64,000 nt of DNA from CATOSP01 sp965216155 (GCA_965216155.1 CBDCFD010000007.1:930001-994000); one strand, 5' to 3'. Counted from the first letter of the stretch, positions 8,197 through 16,775 are shown. The notes: generated by a model from the letters alone, not told the origin. Numbers and translations are program-made.

Positions 8197-9373
8197 GTGA
8201 GGAAGTGCCCAGTCATGGCTGCCATCAAGTATAAAATCAAACTGACCGGGTCCGAACGGACCTGCCTCAATGAGGTTTCCCACCGGGGCAAGGCGCCAGT
8301 CCGCACTGTCAAGCGGGCGCTCGCGCTGCTCAAAGCTGACGAAGGACTTCGGGACCGTGAGATAGCCGGTGTGCTTTTGGTCAACGCCGCTGCCGTTGCC
8401 AGAGCGCGGAAGCGGTACGTGGAGGAAGGACTTGAGGCCGCCATCAATGACAGGCCGCGGCCGGGCCGGGAGCGCAAGTTGGACGGCAAGCAGGAAGCCC
8501 ACCTGATCGCCTTCGCGTGCAGCGCAGCGCCCGAAGGACACACGCACTGGACGCTCCAGTTGCTGGCCGGCAAGGTGGTGGAGTTGGAGTTTGCTGAGAG
8601 CATCTCCCTTGAGACGGTGCGCCGGATACTCAAAAAATGAACTCAAGCCCTGAATGAACTCAAGCCCTGGAAGAAGAAAGAGTGGTGTATCCCCAAGGTG
8701 AGCGGGGAGTTCGTGGCGCGGATGGAGGACGTGCTGGACTTGTACCACCAAGAGTACAACCCGGAGCGTCCGGTAGTGTGTTTCGACGAGACCTCCAGGC
8801 AATTGACCGGGGATGTGAGGCCGCCCATCAAGGCCGCCCCCGGACGGGTGGAACGCTATGACACTGAGTACCAGCGAAACGGGACCCGGAATCTGTTCAT
8901 GATCTGTGAACCGAAGGGTGGGTGGAGGCACGTCGAGGTGACCGGGCGCCGGACTGCCGTGGACTTCGCTTATCAGATGAAGTGGCTGGTGGACAGCGCA
9001 TACCCTGACGCAGAGGTGATCAGGCTGGTCCTGGACAATCTCAACACCCACAAGCCCGGCTCACTCTACGAAGCGTTTGAGCCGTCCGAAGCCCGGCGCA
9101 TCGCCAAACGGCTGGAGTTTCATTACACTCCCACTCATGGAAGCTGGCTGAACATGGCTGAGATTGAGTTGAGCGTCTTCAGCAGACAGTGTCTGGACCG
9201 CCGTACCGGCGATGAAGCTTTGCTGAGACGGGAGGCCGCGGCGCTCGAACGTGAGCGCAACGAGGCCGCCACCATCATAGACTGGCGGTTCTCCACCCAG
9301 AGCCTGCCCTCGGCCACGACCGGGGGACGCTCGCAGTAAGCTCAAACATGTATATCCAATAGAATTAAATTGA
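8197..9373 (+). pseudogene. IS630-family DDE transposase, interrupted by a stop and by a hairpin insertion
   Basis: The N-terminal part (8197-8637; GTG start, internal ATG at 8215) is the helix-turn-helix region, with APVRTVKRALALLKAD and DREIAG. The C-terminal part has the DDE signature: VCFDE, then LVLDNLNTH, then FHYTPTHGSWLNMAE. The parts share one frame but are separated by TGA at 8638-8640, next to a 17-bp tandem duplication of ATGAACTCAAGCCCTG. At 9301-9325 a 25-bp GC-rich hairpin repeat is inserted. Removing it restores the expected tail (DARSKLKHVYP) to TGA at 9371-9373. IS630 enzymes often use a frameshift at A-runs, and an A6 run lies at the TGA, so part of the break may be programmed. 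Confidence 0.85.
9301..9325 (+). repeat. 25-bp GC-rich hairpin repeat (copy 1), inserted in the IS630 transposase
   Basis: Begins AGCCTGCCCT and ends ACGACCGGGG, with CCTCGG pairing with CCGGGG around a short loop. The insertion limits are exact because deleting these 25 bases joins ACC CAG to GAC GCT CGC in the transposase frame. Other copies are at 15647-15671, 18156-18180 and 40736-40760. Confidence 0.7.
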
Positions 9374-9381
9374 AACGGTAC

Positions 9382-9600
9382 TAGGTATTGCAATGGGTTC
9401 GGCTGCATCGAGTAGGCAGAACCGTAGTGTTCGGTTGCCCAGATCGAATCGAAGCCCAGCGGCTCAATTAGTTCCCCCATATAGAGAGTGTCATCCATAT
9501 TCTTGGCGTCAGGCACCGCCGGCGGGCGGTCATAATCTCCCTCCATCAGACGGTCCCAGTCGCCTTGGTTGTAACCAGTGACCATCACTCCACAATGCAT
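9382..9600 (-). pseudogene. Luciferase-like flavin monooxygenase, N-terminal fragment cut by IS630
   Basis: ATG at 9600 begins MHCGVMVTGYNQGDWDRL and continues to PLGFDSIWATEHYGSAYSMQ, the first beta-alpha units and the xxEHH/Y loop of the bacterial-luciferase TIM-barrel family. After about 71 residues (NPLQY) the frame enters the IS630 right end. The rest of the gene is not found on the other side of the element, so more than a simple insertion occurred here. Relatives are FMN/F420-dependent oxygenases or reductases; the substrate is unknown. Confidence 0.75.
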
Positions 9601-9975
9601 TGGTGTTTTCCTCCTCCAAGTGCGCCAGCTCGGCACGGGTCCAGGTTAATCCTTCGAACGGCAAATTGCCGGGTTAGTATAACTGTTCCTTTGGGTTGGC
9701 ATCGGGAATCGGCGGCCAAGTCAGTTGGATCATCCATGAACCTCAGTCTCCGGCGGCACAAAAACACCCCGGCCCAGACAAGTCCTGTAGGTGATCTATC
9801 GGGGCGTATCAGGCCATGGCCCTTCGATGATAACCGTTCGGCTCCAATCTGCAGCCAGGGAGGTAGGTCAATCGGCGTCGCCGTGGGTAAACGCGGTACA
9901 CGGGAAAGCCGTTATACTATTCAGGCGCATCGCTGGCGAGGCTGGGCCGCTGAATGGACCGGAAGGAGTATTCGA
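9601..9975. other. Intergenic region between divergent luciferase-like genes
   Basis: No coding sequence is supported. The long plus frame through this stretch is only an upstream extension of the 9976 gene without similarity. GGAAGGAG at 9961-9968 is the ribosome binding site of that gene. The region should hold the promoters of both divergent genes, but no convincing -35/-10 pair was identified. Confidence 0.5.
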
Positions 9976-11040
9976 ATGGATGTCGGAATGATGATGATAT
10001 TCTCGAGTTACGGCTGGGAAAATGGCTCGGACGGCCAGATGTGGGAGGAGGAGTTGCGCCTCGCTGAAATCGCGGCCGATGAGGGGTTTGATTGCCTCTG
10101 GTCCGCAGAGCATCATTTCAACGATTATTCCTTCGTGCCAGACAATATCCAGTTAATGACCCACATTGCGGCGAAGCATCCTGACATCGATGTGGGGACA
10201 GCCGCCGTGATCCTTCCCTGGCATGAGCCGTTACGGGTGGCGGAGAACGCTGTAGTTCTCGACTTGTTGAGTAACGGCCGACTCCGGCTGGGGTTCGGGC
10301 GAGGTCTCGCGCGGCGGGAATTCGAAGCCTTCGGTATCAGCATGGATGAATCGCGGGAACGCTTCGACGAAGCGGCGCCCATGATCGTAGAGGCTCTTGG
10401 GACCGGCTTTATCGAGGGCAACGGGACTTACTACAAGCAGCCCCGCACGGAAATCCGGCCCAGGCCTCAGCATTCCTTCGACGGCCGTATCTACGCCGTC
10501 GCAGCTAGTGAGGAATCTGTTCTCTCGGCAAGCAAACTTGGCGCGCATATCATTATGTTCGCGGACCGCCCCTGGGAAATGCGGATGCCTGGGATCGAGC
10601 GTGGCCGCGCCTTACACCGTGAATTCCACGGCACGGAGCCACCAGCCCTGATGCTCAGCGAATTCGTCGTCTGCGGCACAGATATTGCCCAGTGTGAGGA
10701 AGAAGCGCGTCAATATCAAGGTAAATTTGTCGAAAGCAATTTTTACCACTACGAATTTCTTGGAGACCATTTCCGATCGGTGAAGGGTTACGACGCTTAT
10801 CAGCAGAAGGCCGAGATCGCGCGTTCCGCTGGTCTCGAAGGGGCAGTCGAAGGCTTCATGAAGGCGGCTAGTTGGGGCACGCCGGACAAGATTCTACGGG
10901 GGCTTGAGGAACGCCGGGCCCTGCTCGGCAATTTCGAGTTGAACGTCGCTTTCCGCTTCGGTGGCACGCCTTTCCATATTGCGGAGCGGGGCCTGAAGCT
11001 CTTCGCTAAAGAAGTGCTGCCGGTCCTCAAGTCCTGGTAG
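9976..11040 (+). CDS. LLM-class flavin-dependent oxidoreductase (luciferase-like)
   Basis: 354 residues, the usual length of the family. ATG 9976 is chosen because GGAAGGAG lies 7 nt upstream; further upstream extension has no similarity. Family features: FDCLWSAEHHFNDYSF (conserved EHH), VGTAAVILPWHEPLRVAENAVVLDLLSNGRLRLGFGRG and GTPDKI near the C-terminus. Such enzymes bind FMN or F420 in a TIM barrel and oxidise or cleave diverse substrates; the sequence does not tell which. The gene stands alone, divergent from a truncated relative at 9382-9600, and may be a stand-alone catabolic enzyme. Confidence 0.85.
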   Translation: MDVGMMMIFSSYGWENGSDGQMWEEELRLAEIAADEGFDCLWSAEHHFNDYSFVPDNIQLMTHIAAKHPDIDVGTAAVILPWHEPLRVAENAVVLDLLSNGRLRLGFGRGLARREFEAFGISMDESRERFDEAAPMIVEALGTGFIEGNGTYYKQPRTEIRPRPQHSFDGRIYAVAASEESVLSASKLGAHIIMFADRPWEMRMPGIERGRALHREFHGTEPPALMLSEFVVCGTDIAQCEEEARQYQGKFVESNFYHYEFLGDHFRSVKGYDAYQQKAEIARSAGLEGAVEGFMKAASWGTPDKILRGLEERRALLGNFELNVAFRFGGTPFHIAERGLKLFAKEVLPVLKSW

Positions 11041-11202
11041 TCGCTTAGGCTGTTACTTGAAGCGGCCAACCAAACAGAGCATTAGAATCCAATAAAACCC
11101 TGACGTTGCCGCTCACCCCAGAGCCGCCGGCCAGGGTTGGAAGTCCCCGAGTCATTGAAACTTGCGCGAATTGGCTCTTGGCTCGGCAACAAAGTACACT
11201 CT

Positions 11203-11394
11203 TTACACGAAGCCTCTCAACTGGACAGTGCGAGCCACCCGCTCCACCGCAATATCGAATGTTGCCTGTCGCGGGCTTAGACCGCCTTCGTTAGCCCTAG
11301 CCATTACGGTGTGGTAGGCCGGGACAATCCGGTTGTGGAGTTCCTCGTTGACCCTTTCTTCACTCCAGTCAAACTGCTGGATGTTCTGCGTCCT
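11203..11394 (-). pseudogene. Glu/Leu/Phe/Val dehydrogenase, C-terminal fragment
   Basis: The minus frame ending at 11203 reads QNIQQFDWSEERVNEEL and then PRQATFDIAVERVARTVQLRG, which matches the C-terminal helices of hexameric glutamate dehydrogenases (VQN..Q.F.W..E.VN...L and A....A..RVA.A...RG). Only about 63 residues remain; upstream the similarity stops near 11394 and the opposite strand becomes the Hen1 leader. It looks like a leftover of a rearrangement. The rest of 11041-11451 shows no gene. Confidence 0.6.
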
Positions 11395-11451
11395 GCTTTG
11401 GGGTCTAGCCGAGCTTGTAAGCCGGGCTTCCTCTGCCGTACCATTGACCTT

Positions 11452-12852
11452 ATGCTGCTCACCATATCTACAACGCATCAGCCTGCAACCGACCTCGGGT
11501 TTTTGGTGCATAAGAACCCTGCTCGATTTCAGTCCTTCAAACTCCCGTTCGGCCGGGCTGATGTTTTCTACCCTGAAGCGGAGAATGACCGCTGTACTGT
11601 CGCGCTTCTTCTGGACATTGATCCGATAGGCCTTGTACGTCCGAAGCCGGGTGCGGCCAACGCCGGCGGCTGGCTTGAGCAATATGTGAATGATCGCCCC
11701 TACGTCGCGTCGTCGCACCTAAGCGTGGCTATCGCCTCAGTATTCGGTAGTGCGCTGTCCGGCAATAGCAAAGAGCGCCCTGAATTAGCAGAGCTGGCGA
11801 TTCCCTTAGAGGCTCGAATTTCGGTGGTCCCATCCCGAGAAGGAGAGAACCTGATCAGAAAATTGTTCGAGCCTCTTGGTTACACTGTTGAGGTTCAGGG
11901 TCACCCTCTGGATGGGCGCTTTCCTGAGTGGGGTGACAGCCCTTACTTCAGCGTGGGCCTCACGGCGGAATCTCGGCTCCGGGACCTACTCGCACATCTG
12001 TATGTGCTTCTGCCGGTGCTGGACGACGACAAACATTACTGGGTCGGTGACGATGAGGTAGCCAAGCTGTTGCGCTTCGGTGAGGGGTGGTTGAACAGCC
12101 ATCCGCAGCGAGACCTCATCTCACGCCGTTACCTGAAACGCCAACGTGACCTTGTGCGCCAGGCCCTGGCCCAACTCCTTGACGCTGGGCAAACTGGTCC
12201 AATGGCCGCCGGAGCGCGGCAAGAGCAAGAAGAAGAGCAACTTGAAGCCCCTCTTCGATTGGGGGAGCAGCGAATTCAAGCAGTCCTGTCCACGGTCCGC
12301 TCGCTTGGCGCAACCAGGGTGCTCGACCTCGGATGCGGCGAAGGAAGGTTGATGAGCGAGTTGCTTGGTGAGCCGTCGCTTCGTTCGGTTACCGGCCTGG
12401 ACGTCTCGCACCGGGCGTTGTCAGCGGCTCGAAATCGGTTGCATCTCGATACTCTGCCCAACCGGCAGCGGGAGCGCGTCACCCTGCTCCACGGATCGTT
12501 GACCTACAAGGATAAACGGCTATCCGGCTATGACGCGGCGATAGCGATGGAGGTAATCGAGCACATAGACGCCCCGCGGCTTGACATGTTTGAGGAGGTC
12601 GTATTCGGCCACGCCAAGCCCGGTGGGGTCATCATCACGACGCCCAATGCGGAGTACAATACTCTCTTCGACGGACTGCCTGCTGGAACGTTCAGGCATA
12701 GGGACCACCGGTTCGAGTGGACTCGGGGGCAATTTCAGGACTGGTCGCAGCAAGTCGCGGACCGCCGGAAGTACGACGTGCGCTTCCAGGCCATCGGTCC
12801 TGAGGACCCCATTCACGGCCCCCCGACTCAGATGGGTATCTTTACCAAATGA
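11452..12852 (+). CDS. hen1: Hen1-type RNA 3'-terminal 2'-O-methyltransferase
   Basis: 466 residues from ATG 11452 (MLLTISTTHQPATDLGFLVHKNP, the conserved bacterial Hen1 N-terminus). The N-terminal half is the bacterial-specific domain that contacts Pnkp. The C-terminal half is the methyltransferase: SAM loop VLDLGCGEGRL, metal-binding AMEVIEHI, TTPNAEYN, and RHRDHRFEWTR. Bacterial Hen1 methylates the 2'-OH at a cleaved RNA 3' end before Pnkp seals the break, which protects repaired tRNAs from renewed ribotoxin cutting. The stop overlaps the Pnkp start (ATGA), so the two are translationally coupled and form a complex. Intact. Confidence 0.92.
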   Translation: MLLTISTTHQPATDLGFLVHKNPARFQSFKLPFGRADVFYPEAENDRCTVALLLDIDPIGLVRPKPGAANAGGWLEQYVNDRPYVASSHLSVAIASVFGSALSGNSKERPELAELAIPLEARISVVPSREGENLIRKLFEPLGYTVEVQGHPLDGRFPEWGDSPYFSVGLTAESRLRDLLAHLYVLLPVLDDDKHYWVGDDEVAKLLRFGEGWLNSHPQRDLISRRYLKRQRDLVRQALAQLLDAGQTGPMAAGARQEQEEEQLEAPLRLGEQRIQAVLSTVRSLGATRVLDLGCGEGRLMSELLGEPSLRSVTGLDVSHRALSAARNRLHLDTLPNRQRERVTLLHGSLTYKDKRLSGYDAAIAMEVIEHIDAPRLDMFEEVVFGHAKPGGVIITTPNAEYNTLFDGLPAGTFRHRDHRFEWTRGQFQDWSQQVADRRKYDVRFQAIGPEDPIHGPPTQMGIFTK

Positions 12853-15437
12853 AGATCACCATTCCGGAATTGTGTCTCGTGGCGCTCATCGGCCCTACGG
12901 GGTCGGGAAAGTCGACCCTGGCGTCCGAGCACTTCAAGCCCACGGAAGTCGTGTCTTCGGACGTCTGCCGCGCTATGGTAGCGGATGACGCCACTGACCA
13001 GGCCGCGACGCCCGACGCCTTCGCATTGGTCAACTTCATCGCGGCTACACGCCTGCGGGCTGGCCGCCTCACCGTCATTGATGCGACCAGCGTACAGCCG
13101 GAAGCCCGTAAGCCTCTGGTTGGACTCGCCAGGGAGCATGATTGCTTCCCGGTGGCTATCGTGCTGAACATGCCGGAAGCAGTGTGCCTGGCCCGCAACA
13201 AAGACCGCCCCGACCGGCCGTTCAGTCCGAGAGTTGTTCACCGCCAGGTGGAACAGCTCAGACGGTCGCTGCGTGGACTGAAACGCGAGGGATTCCGGTC
13301 CGTGTTCGTGCTCAACTCTCCTGAAGAGGTGGATCAGGTCAGCATAGAGCGCGTGCCGTTATGGACCAACCTCCAGCACGAGCGCGGGCCCTTCGACATC
13401 ATTGGCGACGTCCACGGGTGCTTCGATGAACTTGTCCTTCTCCTCGAACGGCTCGGGTACCGGGTGACGGCCCGCGCTGACGGTGCTGAGGGGACCGGCT
13501 TTTCTGTTACACATCCGCAAGGGCGCAAGGCCGTCTTCGTTGGCGATCTGGTAGACCGCGGCCCGGGCGTTGCCGAAGTGCTCAAACTCGTGATGTCCAT
13601 GGTGGGGGATGGTGTCGCACTGTGCGTAGCAGGCAACCACGAGTCCAAGCTCGTCCGTAAGCTCAAGGGCAGGAACGTACAGGTATCACACGGACTGGCG
13701 GAATCACTCGCACAGATGGAGATGGAGACCCCTGCGTTCCGGGAGCAGGCCGCCTCGTTCCTGGACGGACTGATAAGCCACTATGTTCTCGATGGAGGAG
13801 AATTGGTGGTGGCCCACGCGGGCATGAAGCCGGAATATCAGGGCCGTGCGTCGGCGCGTGTTCGAGACTTCTGCCTTTACGGCGAGACCACGGGAGAAAC
13901 CGACGAGTGGGGGCTCCCAGTGCGCGCCAACTGGGCAGCCAGCTATCGCGGACGCGCGATGGTGGTCTACGGCCATACCCCGGTAGTGGAACCCGCCTGG
14001 CTCAACCGCACCATGAACATTGATACAGGCTGTGTCTTCGGTGGCAAGCTGACCGCGCTCCGGTACCCGGAAACAGAGCTTGTGTCGGTCCCGGCGGCGC
14101 GGGTCTATTACGAGCCGGCGAAACCTTTAGGTGAGGCTATCCAGTCTGAAGAGCCTTCCGTGCCAACCGAGGCTCGCGCAAAGGACCTTCTCGACATTGA
14201 CGATGTGCTAGGGAAGCGGATCGTATCGACCCGGCTGCGCGGCAATATTACGGTGCGGGAAGAAAACGCTGCGGCAGCTCTCGAGGTGATGGGCCGTTTT
14301 GCCTTGGACCCCCGCTGGTTGGTGTACCTCCCGCCCACAATCTCGCCGTGTGAAACTTCTAAACTCCCCGGCATGCTTGAGCATCCAACAGAGGTGTTTA
14401 CTTACTTCCGGAATAACGGCGTGTCCAGCGTAGTCTGCGAAGAGAAACACATGGGCTCACGGGCTATCGTCGTTATCGGGCAGGACGCGGCGGCCATCGA
14501 GCGGCGGTTCGGGATCACCGGCGAGGGTATTGGCGCCTGCTACACTCGGACGGGACGAAGGTTTTTTGAAGACCGAGTTCTTGAGGGGCGGTTTTTGGAA
14601 CGTGTCGCCGGGGCGTTTACAACCGCCGGTCTTTGGGAAGAACTGGAGACCGATTGGGTGGTGCTGGATTGTGAACTCATGCCCTGGTCCGTCAAGGCGC
14701 AGGAGCTTCTCCGCGAGCAATACGCGGCGGTTGGAATCGCAGCGCGGACCGGCCTCACCGCCGCCAAAGATGTCCTTCAGCAGACGTCCGCTCGTGGCAC
14801 GGACGCTGGTGGCACGGAAGCCGGTGAGTCCCTGGTGAGAGTCGAAGAGCGCCTACGCCTGGCGGAACTCTACACCGACTCCTATGCACGGTACTGCTGG
14901 CCGGTAACGTCGCTCGCCGATATCAAACTGGCGCCATTCCACCTGCTGGCGAGCGAGGGACGGGCGCATACCGGCCAGGACCATCTGTGGCATCTGGAGG
15001 CTGGCAGGCGCCTGGGCCAAGCCGATCCTGGCTTGCTCCAGGAAACCAATTACAAAGTAGTGGACCTGAACGGCTCGGACGAGATTGAGGCTACGCAATG
15101 GTGGGAGGAACTTACCGGCAACGGCGGCGAGGGTATGGTCGTGAAGCCGTTGGACTTTATTGCGAGGGGCAAACGAGGATTGGTGCAACCCGCTGTGAAG
15201 TGCCGCGGTTCTGAGTACCTGCGGATTGTTTACGGCCCGGAGTACACGCTGCCGGAAAACATAGAACGTCTACGAAATCGCGGCCTGTCTACGAAGAGGT
15301 CGCTGGCGCTTCGGGAATTTGCGCTTGGTGTCGAGGGTCTGCGGCGCTTTGTTGAGCGAGAGCCTCTGTACCGGGTACATGAGTGCATCTTTGCGGTGCT
15401 TGCCCTTGAAAGCGAGCCGGTTGACCCGAGGTTATGA
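12849..15437 (+). CDS. pnkp: Polynucleotide kinase-phosphatase-ligase Pnkp (RNA repair)
   Basis: 862 residues, the normal length. Three domains in order: a 5'-kinase with P-loop GPTGSGKST near residue 15; a metallophosphatase with DIIGDVHGCFDE near 185, GDLVDRGPG, and GNHES near 265; and a C-terminal adenylyltransferase ligase with the nucleotidyl lysine in CEEKHMGSR near 533 and EGMVVKP near 763. It heals 2',3'-cyclic-phosphate and 5'-OH ends of cut RNA and, with Hen1, seals them after methylation. Starts inside the hen1 stop codon. The reading frame is clean, in contrast with most defence-type genes in this window, so the pair is likely functional. Confidence 0.95.
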   Translation: MKITIPELCLVALIGPTGSGKSTLASEHFKPTEVVSSDVCRAMVADDATDQAATPDAFALVNFIAATRLRAGRLTVIDATSVQPEARKPLVGLAREHDCFPVAIVLNMPEAVCLARNKDRPDRPFSPRVVHRQVEQLRRSLRGLKREGFRSVFVLNSPEEVDQVSIERVPLWTNLQHERGPFDIIGDVHGCFDELVLLLERLGYRVTARADGAEGTGFSVTHPQGRKAVFVGDLVDRGPGVAEVLKLVMSMVGDGVALCVAGNHESKLVRKLKGRNVQVSHGLAESLAQMEMETPAFREQAASFLDGLISHYVLDGGELVVAHAGMKPEYQGRASARVRDFCLYGETTGETDEWGLPVRANWAASYRGRAMVVYGHTPVVEPAWLNRTMNIDTGCVFGGKLTALRYPETELVSVPAARVYYEPAKPLGEAIQSEEPSVPTEARAKDLLDIDDVLGKRIVSTRLRGNITVREENAAAALEVMGRFALDPRWLVYLPPTISPCETSKLPGMLEHPTEVFTYFRNNGVSSVVCEEKHMGSRAIVVIGQDAAAIERRFGITGEGIGACYTRTGRRFFEDRVLEGRFLERVAGAFTTAGLWEELETDWVVLDCELMPWSVKAQELLREQYAAVGIAARTGLTAAKDVLQQTSARGTDAGGTEAGESLVRVEERLRLAELYTDSYARYCWPVTSLADIKLAPFHLLASEGRAHTGQDHLWHLEAGRRLGQADPGLLQETNYKVVDLNGSDEIEATQWWEELTGNGGEGMVVKPLDFIARGKRGLVQPAVKCRGSEYLRIVYGPEYTLPENIERLRNRGLSTKRSLALREFALGVEGLRRFVEREPLYRVHECIFAVLALESEPVDPRL

Positions 15438-15645
15438 AAGGCAACCCTGCCGGATTATTATGTAAAGAATCAACTCGTCCTGCCCAAGAACCTGGAGGAC
15501 TTGGACCGTCTCCAAAGCCAACGAAGACACTCACGGGACGACCAACAACTCGATAAGCTGTACTGCGGACCATTAAAAAACTATCTCATAATCAACTGGT
15601 CCTGCTGATATACCGGCATCGCCGACCGAAGCCCATAGACTCCCG

Positions 15646-15780
15646 CCCCCGTTCAAGCCGGGGTCAGGCTCCACGCGGTAATGACGGGTTGCGGCGGCGG
15701 GACATCGTTAGCGGATTATCACAACGATGACCTATGTGGGATCCAGCCGCTCCGCCCCCACGAGTCTGAGCAGTTACCAG
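15646..15780. repeat. About 135-bp dispersed repeat, copy A (partner at 18155-18312)
   Basis: Starts in the hairpin repeat (TTCAAGCCGGGG) and runs through GGTTGCGGCGGCGGGACATC, GTGGGATCCAGCCG and CACGAGTCTGA. The partner copy shares the same order of blocks with scattered mismatches and an extra 18 bases after the hairpin. No coding potential; function unknown, perhaps a non-autonomous mobile element. Confidence 0.6.
15647..15671 (-). repeat. 25-bp GC-rich hairpin repeat (copy 2)
   Basis: On the minus strand it reads AGCCTGACCCCGGC-TTGA-ACGGGGG. It has the same length, the same AGCCTG start and the same pairing arms as the copies inserted in transposase genes at 9301 and 40736. Confidence 0.65.
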
Positions 15781-15784
15781 CCAA

Positions 15785-15945
15785 GAGAAAATTGCGAAAC
15801 GTTGTGCTTCGCCAGATACTGGCCTGTATCACTACGAAAATACCAACTCGTCTTTCCCGCGAAAGCGGGAATCCACTACGATAGCTCTGGTCTCCCGCTT
15901 TCGCGGGAAAGACGGATGGGGGCAGTGGAGTTTCGCAATTTTCTC
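15785..15945. repeat. Palindromic MITE-like element, 16-bp terminal inverted repeats
   Basis: GAGAAAATTGCGAAAC (15785-15800) is inverted exactly at 15930-15945. Inside, a second perfect inverted pair of 22 bp (15849-15870 and 15893-15914) consists of units that are themselves hairpins (CCCGC-GAAA-GCGGG). The transcript would fold into a long stem. The same 16-bp end also occurs alone at 28733-28748. No protein is encoded. Confidence 0.7.
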
Positions 15946-16099
15946 GGGGCAAGTGCATATTCGCCCAACGCCAACAAGAACGGGTATAATTTTTGCTAAC
16001 CAGTGTAAAATCCGATTAGCTATAGTGCTCAGTTCCAATGTCTAACCGGGGAAAAGGGCATAATGGGTTGCCCCACAAAATATTGAAGAGGAGAACGAT

Positions 16100-16654
16100 A
16101 TGTCAGCGAAAGTCAAAGGCCTCGGTCATATTGGTTTCTACGTTCATGACCTCGATCTCATGAAAGACTTCTATGCGAATTTCATGGGCATGACGCTGAC
16201 CAAGGTCGGTCCGCTCGGGGCGTTTTTCAGTGCTGACCCGGAGGCCGTCGACCACGAGATAGCACTGATTAACGGACGGACTTCGCTCGAAGACCCGCAC
16301 TGGATCCAGCAGATTTCAATGCGCGTGGGTTCCCTCGATGATCTCCGTGACTTCAATCGTCGCATCCAGGCGCACGGGTACCAGCTAGACCGCATCGTCA
16401 CTCATGCGAGCGCTATTGGTTGCTATTTCCGCGATCCGGAGAACAACCCCACCGAGGTGTTCTGGCTTACCGGCTTTCAGTCGTGGGCCCAGATCGGCAT
16501 CCCAATCGACATTGACCAGTCGGACGAAGACGTTATGGCAGAGGTGCTTCGGTCTTGGGAGACGGTTCAAAACGTCGAAATGGGCAAGCCGGCTAGCCCG
16601 GAAACACTCAACGCCATCCGCGAGCTGAACTCGGCTGCGGCCGCCAGCCGGTAG
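16100..16654 (+). CDS. VOC-family (glyoxalase/extradiol dioxygenase-like) protein
   Basis: 184 residues; ATG 16100 has GAGGAG 6 nt upstream. Two beta-alpha-beta-beta-beta modules: GLGHIGFYVHDLDLMKDFY with the first metal His, then ISMRVGSLDDLRDF, and YFRDPENNPTEVFW with the Glu that closes the metal site. This is the pattern of single-subunit vicinal-oxygen-chelate dioxygenases of the catechol 2,3-dioxygenase type. The substrate cannot be named. The C-terminal extension of about 40 residues is longer than in minimal glyoxalases. It stands alone, surrounded by repeats. Confidence 0.85.
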   Translation: MSAKVKGLGHIGFYVHDLDLMKDFYANFMGMTLTKVGPLGAFFSADPEAVDHEIALINGRTSLEDPHWIQQISMRVGSLDDLRDFNRRIQAHGYQLDRIVTHASAIGCYFRDPENNPTEVFWLTGFQSWAQIGIPIDIDQSDEDVMAEVLRSWETVQNVEMGKPASPETLNAIRELNSAAAASR

Positions 16655-16703
16655 CCCCGCGGGTCGACCCAGACGAGAGCCCCTTCTACTGCGAGTATTC
16701 ATA

Positions 16704-16775
16704 GACCGAAGCTTGGACCGAAGCTTGGACCGAAGCTTGGACCGAAGCTTGGACCGAAGCTTGGACCGAAGCTTG
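16704..16775. repeat. Six perfect tandem copies of a 12-bp unit
   Basis: GACCGAAGCTTG is repeated six times without a mismatch. Each unit contains the palindrome AAGCTT. The array lies 50 nt after the VOC stop; the remainder of the gap 16655-17001 shows no gene. Its length is a multiple of three, but no real reading frame crosses it. Confidence 0.9.

Larger units (their letters stand above)
8133..9381 (+). mobile_element. IS630-family insertion sequence flanked by TA
   Basis: Imperfect terminal inverted repeats, GTACCGGTTCCAG on the left and GTACCGTTTCAAT read inward on the right, enclose a two-part transposase. TA lies immediately outside each end (8131-8132 and 9382-9383), the usual IS630 target duplication. 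On the right the element interrupts a luciferase-like monooxygenase gene. Its left-end sequence recurs in the MITE at 62.5 kb. Confidence 0.8.
15438..16099. other. Repeat-rich intergenic region
   Basis: No gene is supported. It holds a 25-bp hairpin repeat (15647-15671), a long repeat shared with 18.2 kb (15646-15780) and a palindromic MITE-like element (15785-15945). GAGGAG at 16088-16093 is the ribosome binding site of the VOC gene. Confidence 0.6.

Noticed and set aside
16704..16775. CRISPR array
   Set aside because: The 12-bp units are contiguous with no spacers.
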